From contig CAKZMM010000042.1 in the NCBI GenBank assembly GCA_937128505.1, positions 1 through 64,000 of the forward strand: a stretch of DNA of 64,000 nt. The letters run 5' to 3'. Source of the DNA: an uncultured Thermogutta sp. GTDB taxonomy: Bacteria > Planctomycetota > Planctomycetia > Pirellulales > Thermoguttaceae. This document shows, in pieces, positions 46,612-56,390 of the stretch. The position numbers and the translations under genes were made by a program. Numbering within the stretch: position 1 is the stretch's first letter; each line of letters begins with the position of its first letter. The notes beneath the pieces were generated by a model. The model was not told where the DNA came from, did not search any database, and saw only the letters and a program-made list of their open reading frames with translations.

Positions 46612-48588
46612 ATGGACGCTCTTATTTCTGCTATTTTCGCTCTTTCAGACGCAGAACGCACGGTCGCGTGCATCGAGCCGAGGTTCTGTGGAAAAAAAGT
46701 TTCGGGGTTTCGCGGACGCTACGAAGCGCGAAAACCGGCGGGTTTTCGGCCTGCTTTTTCGGATCAAAAGCGGTCTTTTCCGCGCCGGATTGGCAAGGTG
46801 GTTTTCCTACTAGCCTTCTTTTGGGGAGGGGTAGGTTTTAACAATTCTTTCCTGTTTGTAAAACATGCATCGGCTGCGGAAGAGCGGCCAAATGTGATCA
46901 TTGTGATCACGGACGATCAAGGATATGGCGACCTTTCATGCCATGGGAATCCGATTTTGAAGACCCCTCACATAGACCGTCTATGGGCGGAAGGGGTCCG
47001 GCTTTCTGATTTTCATGTCAGCCCGGTTTGCACCCCGACGCGGGGGCAGCTCATGACGGGATTGGATGCTTTACGCAACGGGGCGCGGAGTGTTCCTGCC
47101 GCCACCAACATGATTTGGCGAAACATCCCGACCACGGCGGAGTATTTCCGCCAGGCAGGATATCGTACTGGGCACTTTGGGAAGTGGCACCTCGGCGACC
47201 ACTGGCCTGATCGCCCTATGGACCGAGGCTTTGAAAAGGCCATCTGGTTTGGGGGCTGGGGAGTGGCTTCAGATTTAGAGTTCGACAACGACTGCATGAA
47301 TATTCGCGTTTTTGATGGAGACCGCATGATTCAAACCCAGTTGTATTGCACGGATTTGTTTTTTGCTGAGGCCATTCAATGGATGGAAGAATGCCGCGCT
47401 GCAGGAGAAGCCTTTTTGTGCTATATCGCCACCAATGCTCCACATGGTCCGCTTTGGGCAAAAGAGGAAGATGAAGCTCGGTATCGCGACCGCGTGCCGC
47501 CGGCGGTGGCTTCGTTTTTCGGGATGATTGCCAATATCGATGACAATATCGGCAAATTGGAAAAGTGGCTGAGCGACAGGGGACTTCGCGATCAAACGAT
47601 CCTTATCTTCACGACGGATAACGGAGGCACGGCCGGCCGGAAAATTTTCAATGCCGGGTTGCGCGAGGGAAAGGGAACCCTCTATGAGGGCGGCCATCGG
47701 GTGCCGTGCTTCATCCGCTGGCCTGCCGGCGGGATTACCGGCGGACGTGAAGTGGGCTTTCCAACCCAGGTCCAGGATATCTTGCCCACGCTCCTTGAAC
47801 TATGCCGTATCCCGAAGCGGGAAGGAATCCGCTTCGACGGGCAAAGTTTGGCTGGGGTTTTGCGGGGTAAGCCCGCGCCATCGGAGCTCACCGATCGTTT
47901 TTTGGTGGTTCAGTATGGAGGGCGGATCCGCGCGACGAAATACGAATCATGTGTTATCCAAGGCCCTTGGCGGTTGGTGTACGGCAAAGAGCTTTACAAT
48001 GTGGCATTAGACCCGGGGCAAAACGTCGATATCTCGCCCCGTCATCCGGAAGTGGTAGAACGGCTTCGGAGCTATTACGACCAGTGGTGGGCCGGGATCG
48101 AAGATCGTGTTTTCGAGTATCAGCCGATCCCCGTTGGCACACAGCACGAAAATCCTGTGATTCTCTCGCCGAATTATTGGATGGGTGTCGATGTGGACAA
48201 TCATCATCGCGTCAGTAGCGCCGAAGGAGGGGAACGAGGGGGGAAATTTCTTATTGATGTGACGAGAGCCGGAAAGTACCGGATTGAATTTCGGCGTTGG
48301 CCGTTCCACACCCGCTGCTCTATCGGCTCCCCCGGGCCTGAGCAAACCGTTAGTGGGCGTTCTTTGTTGGAAGTTATTAAAAAGCGGGCCACGATCCCGG
48401 CACATGCAGCAGTTTTGGAAGTGGGCGAGCGGCAATTTAGGGCCGAAACTACTCCGGATGCCTTGGGCGTCGAATTCGTTATTGAACTTCCGGCCGGGGT
48501 CACGACCCTTCAAGGGTGGTTTCAAGGAGCGGCGGGGCAAGATCTCTGCGGGGCATTCTATGTTGCCGTCGAGTTTTTTGAAAATTAG
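46612..48588 (+). CDS. Formylglycine sulfatase, exported
   Basis: The protein has about 658 residues. A membrane/signal segment ('VVFLLAFFWGGVGF') precedes the sulfatase domain: 'PNVIIVITDDQGYGDLSCHG' (metal-binding Asp pair), the modification motif 'CTPTRG' (Cys140 in this numbering), 'GHFGKWHLGDH', 'APHGPLWAKEE' and 'ILIFTTDNGGT'. The Cys must be converted to formylglycine by a maturase not in the window. After the sulfatase fold (to about residue 500) there is an extra beta-rich C-terminal domain. The substrate class is unknown; arylsulfatase A-like enzymes in planctomycetes mostly act on sulfated polysaccharides. ATG 46612 has GAAGGGCG upstream; the N-terminus before the hydrophobic segment is long, so a start nearer 46790 is possible. 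The enzyme looks intact, unlike the pseudogene at 1212-2296. Confidence 0.88.
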   Translation: MDALISAIFALSDAERTVACIEPRFCGKKVSGFRGRYEARKPAGFRPAFSDQKRSFPRRIGKVVFLLAFFWGGVGFNNSFLFVKHASAAEERPNVIIVITDDQGYGDLSCHGNPILKTPHIDRLWAEGVRLSDFHVSPVCTPTRGQLMTGLDALRNGARSVPAATNMIWRNIPTTAEYFRQAGYRTGHFGKWHLGDHWPDRPMDRGFEKAIWFGGWGVASDLEFDNDCMNIRVFDGDRMIQTQLYCTDLFFAEAIQWMEECRAAGEAFLCYIATNAPHGPLWAKEEDEARYRDRVPPAVASFFGMIANIDDNIGKLEKWLSDRGLRDQTILIFTTDNGGTAGRKIFNAGLREGKGTLYEGGHRVPCFIRWPAGGITGGREVGFPTQVQDILPTLLELCRIPKREGIRFDGQSLAGVLRGKPAPSELTDRFLVVQYGGRIRATKYESCVIQGPWRLVYGKELYNVALDPGQNVDISPRHPEVVERLRSYYDQWWAGIEDRVFEYQPIPVGTQHENPVILSPNYWMGVDVDNHHRVSSAEGGERGGKFLIDVTRAGKYRIEFRRWPFHTRCSIGSPGPEQTVSGRSLLEVIKKRATIPAHAAVLEVGERQFRAETTPDALGVEFVIELPAGVTTLQGWFQGAAGQDLCGAFYVAVEFFEN

Positions 48589-48954
48589 GGCTTGCACCCT
48601 AAACTCCAGTGTTCTTTTTCGTGCAATATCCTCACATTTGATCACTATCCCCATATGCGATCGCACAGTCAACTTTTCGGCCGACCCGAAGCCTGCTGGG
48701 TTAAGGCAAGCATGCTAGGGTAAAACGAGTGAGACAAAAGAGCAGAGGGCAAACGGAAAAAGAGAATAATGAATGGGAGGAAAAAGAGAAGACGTTTAGT
48801 CACCGAAAGGCTAATGGTTGCCCGCGGTTTTACCGCAAGATATGCTACGGTAGTTCCGCGTTTTGTCCGGGGAACAAAATAAGCCTTAATCTCAGCTTCC
48901 GCTTACGGAGAAGCCAAACTGCATTTACAGTGCTAAATACCTGGTAAAACCATC
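48589..48954. other. Spacer, nothing recognised
   Basis: The 366 bp between the sulfatase and the phosphodiester glycosidase contain no recognised feature. The two genes could still be co-transcribed, but no evidence decides it. Confidence 0.5.
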
Positions 48955-49827
48955 ATGCATAAGCGATTTTCGGTGTTTACGCTCTTAGCGTTTTTCTCTG
49001 GATTAGTTAGTGTTTGGGCAGGTAATGAGGCCGTCAAAGGCGATGAGCCAAGCTGGCGAAGCGCAATTCGGTATGAGATCGAGGTGCGGAACGAGCCCCG
49101 CCCGCTTCGAATTCATCGGCTTTGGATCGATTTGCAGTCGCCGCATATCGAGTTAGGGGTCGCCGTGGGTGATGATCCCGACGGTGATGGACCGGCGGAG
49201 GCGAAATTGACCTCCCCGATTCAGCTTGCGGAGCGAGCCGGCTTTGTAGCGGCGGTCAATGCCAATGCCTGGGAAACCATAAAGCTCAACAATGAATGGA
49301 GTGAATCAAATAGTGTAAATGCCGTCCAATGGGCCGCTGATATTTGCGGTTGGGCCAAAAGCGAACACGGTACCCGGAGCAAAGTCGAGCCAGGGTATGG
49401 TTCGCTCTGGTTAGATGGGTCATCGGGTCGTCCCATGCTTGGATATTTAAAAGAGGAACCACTAGCGCCGATTGCGGTGGCAGGTTTCAGCCTTCTCATT
49501 GCGGAGGGGAGGGTATTGCCGGAGCCGAGCGAAGTCCTCCATCCAAGGACAGCAATTGGCTTTGACTCGGAAAGGCGATGGATTCTGTGCGTGGTGGTTG
49601 ATGGTAGACGAAAGGGCTACAGCGAAGGGATGAGTACCCGGGAGCTGGCAGAATTGATGGCGGAGTCAGGGTGCTCCGAAGCCCTTAATCTTGATGGTGG
49701 GGGGAGTAGTATCCTTCTGCTGCGCGACGAAGCCGGAACCCTTCGGGTCATGAATAAACCGTCCGATCTGATTGGGCCGCGTCCTGTGCCCGTGATTTTA
49801 GGGGTGCGATCGAAGGGCAGGAATTGA
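48955..49827 (+). CDS. Phosphodiester glycosidase (NAGPA-like) family protein
   Basis: The 290-residue protein has a signal peptide ('FTLLAFFSGLVSVWAG') and one NAGPA-type domain, the family that includes the enzyme removing GlcNAc from GlcNAc-1-phospho groups and bacterial phosphodiester glycosidases. Signature segments are 'AGFVAAVNANAW', 'HPRTAIGFDSERRWILCVVV', 'DGRRKGYSEGMSTRELAELM' and 'CSEALNLDGGGSSILLL'. The last (NLDGGGSS) is the strongest family mark. The size agrees with single-domain members. It lies downstream of the sulfatase on the same strand, which fits a role in trimming complex polysaccharides or teichoic-like phosphodiesters outside the cytoplasm. No good Shine-Dalgarno is seen before the ATG. 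Confidence 0.87.
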   Translation: MHKRFSVFTLLAFFSGLVSVWAGNEAVKGDEPSWRSAIRYEIEVRNEPRPLRIHRLWIDLQSPHIELGVAVGDDPDGDGPAEAKLTSPIQLAERAGFVAAVNANAWETIKLNNEWSESNSVNAVQWAADICGWAKSEHGTRSKVEPGYGSLWLDGSSGRPMLGYLKEEPLAPIAVAGFSLLIAEGRVLPEPSEVLHPRTAIGFDSERRWILCVVVDGRRKGYSEGMSTRELAELMAESGCSEALNLDGGGSSILLLRDEAGTLRVMNKPSDLIGPRPVPVILGVRSKGRN

Positions 49828-50192
49828 GAATGTCCGCGACGGCCCCGCCAACACGGCGAAACTCTTAATACTAATACGATGGCGCGGCTTTGCGGTTTCT
49901 CCGTGGAAAATTAGGTTATGGAGATTTATTCCGCGCAGCGATTCGGCGGAGGGTGCCACGAAAAAACGATTTTTCATGCTACGGCTGATCGCTCTGCTTC
50001 CAATAAACGCTCTTTTTTGTGGGCTGAATGGGCATTGAGGGCTAAACGGGTATTTCAAGAACTCAAAGGTCCCCCGGCCGGCAAACAAAGCATGGCCCCA
50101 TTCCAGATTTAGCTCCCGAGTGAATTCGTGAGCTGCCACAAATTGCGACCCTGTTTACGCTCAAGCCGCCGGCGGATCGATAGCCCCATAAC
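49828..50192. other. Spacer, nothing recognised
   Basis: 365 bp without a recognised gene, RNA or clear terminator. Confidence 0.5.
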
Positions 50193-50708
50193 GTGGATGA
50201 GCCTTCTATGATGAGCCGAGGACGAGAAGAGATTCTTGCAAACCTTCCGCACAGAGACCCTTTTCTTTGGCTAGATGAAATCGTAGAACGGGGCGAAAAC
50301 CTCCTCGTTTGCAGGAAGACGTTCACGGGAAATGAGGACTTTTTTAGGGGCCATTTCCCAAGTTTTCCGGTCGTGCCCGGCGTAATCCTCTGCGAGATAG
50401 CCTTCCAGACCGCGGCTTTGCTCGTCGCCGTAAGTTCGGCATCGAAAAGCGGAGGTCCAAATCCCACTTCGGCCGAACGGCTGCCGGTGGTCACCCGTCT
50501 GCGAGAAGTACAGTTCCGGGAGATGGTCCGGCCGGGCCAGACGGTGGAGGCATTGGTTCGTTTAGAGGACCATGCGGCGGGGGCATACCGATTTCATGCC
50601 ACGCTCCGCGCGGATGGGAAGCTAGTAGCCCGGATGGATTTCGCTTGCATGGTGATTAACCCGCCTCGCGGCCCGGCTGCGATCTCTAGCGGGACAGAGC
50701 ACGAATAG
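50193..50708 (+). CDS. FabZ-like 3-hydroxyacyl-ACP dehydratase family protein
   Basis: The product of about 171 residues is a single hot-dog domain. It shows the FabZ hallmarks 'ILANLPHRDPFLWLDEIVE' near the N-terminus and 'FFRGHFPSFPVVPGVILCEI', with the catalytic His in 'GHFP' and Glu in 'LCE', then 'RLREVQFREMVRPGQTVEAL'. FabZ removes water from 3-hydroxyacyl-ACP in fatty acid elongation in the cytoplasm. It stands apart from any other lipid gene, so it may be a second, specialised dehydratase (for example for unusual lipids or polyketides), not the housekeeping FabZ. In-frame ATGs at 50208 and 50211 are alternative starts; no Shine-Dalgarno decides. Confidence 0.84.
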   Translation: MDEPSMMSRGREEILANLPHRDPFLWLDEIVERGENLLVCRKTFTGNEDFFRGHFPSFPVVPGVILCEIAFQTAALLVAVSSASKSGGPNPTSAERLPVVTRLREVQFREMVRPGQTVEALVRLEDHAAGAYRFHATLRADGKLVARMDFACMVINPPRGPAAISSGTEHE

Positions 50709-51175
50709 TTTCGTGATTCCGCTTCCGGGCAAACCCTGCGGCCAAACTAATTTGCACATCCCGCGGCCAAACTAACTAGCCCAACAGCGGGAAAGCGGTG
50801 TACCACTTCTCCACGATCATCTCCCGGCTTCGCGCTGCGGCTTTGTGTGCCACGGTTCGATGCCGGCACTCACGCCGCGGGGTATTCGCCCTTCTTCGGT
50901 GCACCGAAGAGAATCGCCGAATAGTTGCCGGCCCACAGTCTCCCTTCTCAATTTCTCAATTCGCCGAACGAAAAAGATTCCAAAAAATTCCACTTGTGCT
51001 TTGATCCCTCCATAAGAAACTTTTTACCGGGATTGAGACAGCGGCGTGGGTCCCTGTCCGCGTTCAAATTTTGCCTCACGTCTTGCACGTATAGAGGTGG
51101 CAACGCACAATTTGAGAAATTGGGGAAGGTGCTCATGCGGCGTTGGCACCACGCCCACTCGGAGGTTCCCGAAAG
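50709..51175. other. Spacer with tandem duplication
   Basis: No gene is recognised. GCGGCCAAACTAA occurs at 50738-50750 and 50763-50775 (period 25). GGAGG at 51161-51165 serves the aminotransferase. Confidence 0.6.
50738..50775 (+). repeat. Direct repeat, period 25 bp
   Basis: A perfect 13-bp unit (GCGGCCAAACTAA) is repeated 25 bp apart, 30 bp after the stop of the FabZ-like gene. Confidence 0.8.
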
Positions 51176-52585
51176 ATGGACAAATCGGTTGGCCTGGGCC
51201 CGATTATTCTCTCGGCTTACGGGGAGGCTTCAAGCCGGCCATCCCCGGTTGGCCGGATGATGGCGGCGTTTGCGGCCGACTTCCGCGACGGGATCGATAT
51301 CAATCTCGGCGTCGGTTATGTCAATGAGCAGACGATTCCCCGCGATTTGATCCGCGAAGCCTTGACGGTCGTGCTGGCCAATCCTCAGCGATATCGGGTA
51401 GCGTTGAATTACGGTGGCCCGGCAGGCTCACCTAATCTGATTCATTCTTTACGACAATTCTTGCTTTCGCGTCGCGGTACCGGAATCGATGAACGCTTGC
51501 TAGCGAAAAATCGGATCATCATCGGCCCCTGTGGGGCGACCAGCCTCCTCGAAAGTGTTGCTCATCTTCTTCCACCGGGGATTGTGGTCACTTCTGACCC
51601 TGTGTATTACATTTACTGTGAACTACTCGAACGATTGGGATTTGAGATTTTACCGATACCTGAAGACGAGCAAGGACTCAGCGCATCCCATTTGCGGGAA
51701 GCTCTAAGAGCTTTAGGCGATCGGCTCGAAGGGCTACGATTCTTCTATGTGGTGACGGTCAATAACCCCACCTGTCGGATCCTCTCCACCGACCGACGCA
51801 GGGAACTCGTGCAAATTGCCGGGGAGGTTTCGCTGAAGCTCGGGCGACGTGTTCCCATTTTTTTTGACTTGGCGTATGAATTTCTCATTCATGATCCCTC
51901 CCTTGATGTGCCGCAATTACCGCTGGTTTTCGATGAATTCGGTATCGTCTACGAAATCGGAAGTCTCTCGAAGGTTTTAGCACCGGCTTTACGAATCGGG
52001 TATATGATCGGGCCGGACGGGCTGTTCTTGCACTCGGTGGTCCAAAGAACTTGTGACTGCGGTTTCAGTGCCCCGCTGGTCATGCAAGAGGTAGCCAGCT
52101 ATTTGCTCGATCACCATATCGAAACTCAGCTTGTTCGCGTTACGGAGGGCTATCGCCAAAAAGCGATCCTCGTGCAGCAGTGGATCACGGAGCAATTAGG
52201 AGAATTCCTCGCAGATTGCTCGGGCGGGCAAGCAGGGTTTTATTTCTACTTGACTTTCAAAGACATTGAGACTCATGAGGGCTCGCCATTTTTCCGCTTC
52301 TTAACCCGGACCACGGGGCAGCTGGAAGTGGATGGCCCTCCCCAGTCTAAATACCCTCGGGTGATCTACTTACCGGGGGAATACTGCGTGCACTCAAAAG
52401 GCCAATTACGCGAGTTGGGACGCCGCCAACTGCGACTATCCTATGGTTTCGAGGAATTAGACCGCATCGCCGAGGGCCTGAGGCTCATGCGGCAAGCGGC
52501 TTTGGCTGCACGGCAGACAGAGCTGGAATCCCTCAGAACCGGTTCCCTCCAGACCCCCCCAGTCACAGTTAAGCCCCTTGCCTGA
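51176..52585 (+). CDS. PLP-dependent aminotransferase, class I/II
   Basis: The protein of about 469 residues is a fold-type I PLP enzyme. Supporting segments are 'INLGVGYVNEQTIP', 'LNYGGPAGSPNLIHSLRQFL', 'IIIGPCGATSLLESVAHLL' (cofactor phosphate region), 'VTSDPVYYIYCELLERLGFE', 'FYVVTVNNPTCRILSTDRRR' (Asn that contacts PLP), 'IFFDLAYEFL' and the lysine motif 'YEIGSLSKVLAPALRIGYMI' with Lys266 as Schiff-base residue. A C-terminal Arg region ('RRQLRLSYGF') would bind the substrate carboxylate. ATG 51176 has GGAGG ten bases upstream. It resembles 2-aminoadipate or aromatic aminotransferases more than AspC, but the substrate cannot be told. A Gfo/Idh gene follows 104 bp later. Confidence 0.86.
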   Translation: MDKSVGLGPIILSAYGEASSRPSPVGRMMAAFAADFRDGIDINLGVGYVNEQTIPRDLIREALTVVLANPQRYRVALNYGGPAGSPNLIHSLRQFLLSRRGTGIDERLLAKNRIIIGPCGATSLLESVAHLLPPGIVVTSDPVYYIYCELLERLGFEILPIPEDEQGLSASHLREALRALGDRLEGLRFFYVVTVNNPTCRILSTDRRRELVQIAGEVSLKLGRRVPIFFDLAYEFLIHDPSLDVPQLPLVFDEFGIVYEIGSLSKVLAPALRIGYMIGPDGLFLHSVVQRTCDCGFSAPLVMQEVASYLLDHHIETQLVRVTEGYRQKAILVQQWITEQLGEFLADCSGGQAGFYFYLTFKDIETHEGSPFFRFLTRTTGQLEVDGPPQSKYPRVIYLPGEYCVHSKGQLRELGRRQLRLSYGFEELDRIAEGLRLMRQAALAARQTELESLRTGSLQTPPVTVKPLA

Positions 52586-52689
52586 GAAAATCTCGGCTTC
52601 GGTTTCTCGGCAGCAATTTGCGGTTTCGTGGTGGATTTTTTGGGCGCTCTTTGAATCCTGGTTTTAATCTTTAAAGGAGGAACATATCC

Positions 52690-54003
52690 ATGAAACGTGG
52701 TATGCGAAACTCACGTCGTGAATTCTTGAAGCAGTCTACCCTAGGAGGGGCAGGTGTTCTGACATCAGGCAGTTTGTCGCTGGTTCGCTTCGCCCATGCG
52801 GCGGGAAGCGACATCATCAAGTTTGCTTTAATCGGCGCGGGAGGCCGGGGAACCGGGGCTTGTATCCAGCTCATGAATGCCGACCAAAACCTACAGGTCA
52901 TTGCCGTGGCCGATGCTTTCGAAAATCGGGCACAAGGAGCAGCCGACCGCTTGCGGAAACAGAACCCCAAGCAGGCGCTGATTCCGCCGGATCGGGTGTT
53001 TTCCGGACTAGAAGCCTATAAAGCAGCTTTAGCCACGGAGGCAGATTTAGTCGTCTTGGCCGAGCCGCCGGGTTTTCGTCCGTTCACCTATAAAGCCGCA
53101 ATCGAAGCAGGCAAGCACGTCTTCATGGAAAAACCTTGTTGTGTGGATCCGCCCGGTTACCGGATGCTCATGGAGACTAACAAGCTGGCGGACGAGAAAG
53201 GGCTCTTGGTAGCAGTGGGGCTCCAGCGACGCCATGAACCGCGGTACATCGAAACCATTCAACGACTTCGTGATGGGGCGATTGGGGAAATCAAGTTCTT
53301 GCGGGTTTACTGGAACGGGGGCGGTATTTGGAACCGAAAACGTGAACGCGGCATGACGGAGCTGCAATACCAGGTCCATAACTGGTACCACTTTTGCTGG
53401 CTTAGTGGGGACAACATTTGCGAGCAACACATCCACAATATCGATGTCGGCAATTGGGTTCTGGGAGATGATCATCCGGTGGAGGCGAACGGAATGGGCG
53501 GCTGCACCGCGCGGTATCGGGGAGAGTTGCGCGGCACCGGTCAAATTTTTGATCATCATTTCGTCGAATTTGTTTACGCCAATGGGGTTCGCATGTTCAG
53601 CCAATGCCGGCACATGGCCAATTGCTTTAATTCAGTCTCAGAGTTTGCTCACGGCACCAAGGGTGTGGCGGATTGCAGCGGCCGTATTGACGGGGAGAAC
53701 TCTTGGCGATACACCGGCCCAAACCCAAATGGTCACCAACAGGAGCAGATCGACCTGGTGGCGGCCTTGCGTGCCGGAAAGCGCTACAACGAGGGCTACT
53801 ACGGGGCCAATAGCAGCATGACCGCGGTCCTCGGACGGATGGCCACTTACTCCGGGAAAGTGGTAAAGTGGGACGAAGCGGTTGAAAAGGGCAAAAGCGA
53901 ATTCCCGAAAGAACTGCGATGGGACGCTCCGGCAACTGTTTCGAAGAATGCCGAGGGTGATTATCCGATCCCGATGCCAGGCGAATACTCGCCTTTTGCA
54001 TAA
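52690..54003 (+). CDS. Gfo/Idh/MocA family oxidoreductase with Tat signal
   Basis: The 437-residue protein starts with a twin-arginine signal ('NSRREFLKQSTLGGAGVLTS' with 'FAHAAG' as likely cleavage site), then the Rossmann motif 'FALIGAGGRGTGACIQLMNA'. The family signature is 'AGKHVFMEKPCCVDPPGYRM', followed by 'VAVGLQRRHEPRYIETIQRL', 'WNGGGIWNRKR' and 'EQHIHNIDVGNWVLGDDHPV', which carries the catalytic His-Asp region. The C-terminus ('DYPIPMPGEYSPF') is typical of the planctomycete/bacteroidete secreted subgroup. AAAGGAGG precedes the ATG. Tat export explains how an NAD(P)-binding enzyme could act in the periplasm with bound cofactor. The substrate is probably a sugar, but unknown. Confidence 0.9.
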   Translation: MKRGMRNSRREFLKQSTLGGAGVLTSGSLSLVRFAHAAGSDIIKFALIGAGGRGTGACIQLMNADQNLQVIAVADAFENRAQGAADRLRKQNPKQALIPPDRVFSGLEAYKAALATEADLVVLAEPPGFRPFTYKAAIEAGKHVFMEKPCCVDPPGYRMLMETNKLADEKGLLVAVGLQRRHEPRYIETIQRLRDGAIGEIKFLRVYWNGGGIWNRKRERGMTELQYQVHNWYHFCWLSGDNICEQHIHNIDVGNWVLGDDHPVEANGMGGCTARYRGELRGTGQIFDHHFVEFVYANGVRMFSQCRHMANCFNSVSEFAHGTKGVADCSGRIDGENSWRYTGPNPNGHQQEQIDLVAALRAGKRYNEGYYGANSSMTAVLGRMATYSGKVVKWDEAVEKGKSEFPKELRWDAPATVSKNAEGDYPIPMPGEYSPFA

Positions 54004-54516
54004 GCAATCAGCCGTTGCAGCGAAGTCAGATTCTTGCGTACAGCTTTTTAACTTGCAAACTGCCTCCAGGTGCCGATTGACGCGGATTCCATGCGCCTCA
54101 GCAAGAGGTCTCCGCTGTTTTGTGAATAACGGAGCGGGGGTGGCTCATTGACCCGCTTTATTCATACGGAGCCACTTAGCGGGTGTCGCACGGTGGCAGG
54201 TGCGGCCTGGAAGTAAGCAGGTTTTTGATCGCAGGAGGGATCATTGCGCGTACGGGCCACGGCTACATCCTTGCTCCTACGCCAGTCTGATGTACAGATG
54301 CATATCGCGCAAGGGCTGGGGCAAAACTTTCAAACCCCGGGGTTCCGCGTCCTAAAGTCCTCGCGTTTGGGGCACTTCAATCGCGCCGGAACAAGGCCGA
54401 ACAGGTTCCGGCTTTCCTGGAGTCTAAACATGTTTGGGGTGGCTACCCCGGACTCGGGAAGGTTGCCCATCCGTTAAAAACCGTCATGAGGTCTCCGCCA
54501 ATACGGCTCCGAAAAG
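54004..54516. other. Convergent spacer, nothing recognised
   Basis: 513 bp between convergent genes; no terminator hairpin with a clear T-tract and no coding remnant were recognised. Confidence 0.5.
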
Positions 54517-55914
54517 CTATCGGCCGGCATCTAGAATCACGGGCACGGCTATTTCACGTCCCTCGCGGATCACGTTAATGACGACTTGATCGCCGGGTTC
54601 ATGGGATTCGATTTCCGTTAGAAACTCCTCCACGGTGCGAATGCGCTTGCCATTCACGCCGACGATAAGGTCCGCAGCGGAGCGATCGACCGTTTGATAC
54701 TCATAAATAAACGGGCCGTGTTGGCGGCGGCGACGAATGATTTGCGGTCCGCGCAATCCCGCTCGTTCGGCAGCACCATTCGGGACCAAGGCAGCGATTA
54801 ATAGGCCGAGTTCGGTTTGGTAAACCCGGGCAATACCCACGTCGGGACGAACGACACGCCCATTCTTGATCAGTTGCGGTACTATGCGGGCCACGGTGTT
54901 AACGGGGATCGCAAATCCTACGCCCGCACTTTCACCAGTCCGGCTTGCGATTGCGGTGTTCATGCCGATCATTCGACTGTGGGTATCCAAAAGTGGGCCC
55001 CCGGAGTTGCCCGGATTTATGGCAGCATCGATTTGAATTACTTGGGTAATCTTTCGGTATTGCCGCTGACTAGGAAGCTCGCGATTCAAACTGGATATGA
55101 TCCCCGTGGTCAACGTGCGTTCCAGGCCGAACGGATTGCCGATGGCATAAACTCGCTGGCCGACCCGTAGGCGACTAGAATCGCCAAATACCACCGGATA
55201 AAGGCGGTCGGAAGGGGCGTCGATTCGAAGCACGGAAATATCGGTGGCCGGGTCGCCGCCGACCATCCGCGCCTCATACGTACTTCCGTCGAAAAGTGTG
55301 ACCTGAATATCCCGGGCTCCGTCCACCACATGGAAATTGGTAAGGATATGCCCCTGCTTATCGAGCACGACCCCGCTTCCTTCTCCTTCGGTCGGGATCT
55401 CGAAGAGAAAGAAACGTTCCATTTGGACACTCCGAGTACTTATATTGACTACACTTCGATTCACATTGTCATAAACGGCAATTCCGACCCGCTCCTCAAG
55501 GGTATATTCGCTGGTGCCCAAAGGGTCGCGATACCCCGTGAGTGGATCGATGTAAGTCTGGTCGGCGATCGCTGGCTCAAGCCTCAGGGCTGGTTGGCCT
55601 AATTGAGCAAACCGCCAAAACGCAGATTCCGAGTGCTGAGCAGCATCTCCGCTACCGGTCTTGCCCGCCGGGGCTCGGCCAAAACCTGCCGCATTGTCGA
55701 GGAATTTCCCACCGGTAGCAGTCTCTGACGTTGGGCCACCGCTCGGAAAAGCGAAAGCGGTTCTGGCGGTAAGGCGTATTGAGGACCCTTCCCGGTGTTC
55801 GCCGGACAATAGGCACATGCCCGCCAAAAGCGCTCCTAAAGCGAGTCCAGTTGCAAGGCCCAAAGCAAAACCGGCCGGCCTCTTTCCGTTGAAGTGAAGT
55901 AAGGCTGACCCCAT
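54517..55914 (-). CDS. Trypsin-like serine protease with PDZ domain (DegP/HtrA-like)
   Basis: The protein of about 465 residues has an N-terminal membrane/signal segment ('FALGLATGLALGALLAGMCL'), an 80-residue low-complexity linker and a trypsin-like domain. The catalytic triad is His195 ('NFHVVDG'), Asp225 ('DPATDISVLRI') and Ser304 ('NPGNSGGPL'). One C-terminal PDZ domain follows ('VALVPNGAAERAGL'-like region, 'DLIVGVNGKRIRTVEEFLTE') with a 20-residue basic insert ('QIIRRRRQHGPF'). HtrA proteases degrade or hold misfolded envelope proteins. ATG 55914 is chosen because AAAAGGAG lies eight bases upstream; a TTG at 55920 is too close. It has one PDZ domain like DegS, but the linker and anchor do not tell DegS from DegP roles. 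Confidence 0.9.
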   Translation of the reverse strand: MGSALLHFNGKRPAGFALGLATGLALGALLAGMCLLSGEHREGSSIRLTARTAFAFPSGGPTSETATGGKFLDNAAGFGRAPAGKTGSGDAAQHSESAFWRFAQLGQPALRLEPAIADQTYIDPLTGYRDPLGTSEYTLEERVGIAVYDNVNRSVVNISTRSVQMERFFLFEIPTEGEGSGVVLDKQGHILTNFHVVDGARDIQVTLFDGSTYEARMVGGDPATDISVLRIDAPSDRLYPVVFGDSSRLRVGQRVYAIGNPFGLERTLTTGIISSLNRELPSQRQYRKITQVIQIDAAINPGNSGGPLLDTHSRMIGMNTAIASRTGESAGVGFAIPVNTVARIVPQLIKNGRVVRPDVGIARVYQTELGLLIAALVPNGAAERAGLRGPQIIRRRRQHGPFIYEYQTVDRSAADLIVGVNGKRIRTVEEFLTEIESHEPGDQVVINVIREGREIAVPVILDAGR

Positions 55915-56390
55915 CGACAAAACTCCTTTTTACATAGCAATACGACAAAATATGGAAACTTTGATTTTTAGAAGGGCGGAATTACAAAGGTCCAAAAACC
56001 CATTATGGTGCGAATTTTCGCCCTTGCTACAAGGCTGAATTTCACCCCTTAGGTCGGAAGATAACAGAACCGGAAAGGAGGAGATTTCGGGAGGGAGGAG
56101 ATTCTAGATCAAACTTCACACGGGCTTCGGAAATAATCATCCCGCGAAAAGATAACTAAATCCTTACCGTCCCGAGGTCATAGGGTTTTTGGATCACAGG
56201 AAAGTGACTGAACTTGCGAGGCAATAACCAGCCCAACAACGTTGCCAAGAATTTTCTTCAAAGAAGTAAGTTCCCAGCTTTCCCGAGCATCTCGCCAGGC
56301 TCATAGAAGACGCGACGCAAGCCCGCGGGGAATGAAGCTCTTTGCCTAGGATTACCTGAGCGGCGTACATTCGATGATCTCGAAGGACCA
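55915..56390. other. Spacer, nothing recognised
   Basis: 476 bp upstream of the protease gene and downstream of the SLC13 gene, both on the minus strand; the protease promoter is expected here. No repeat or RNA is recognised. Confidence 0.5.
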
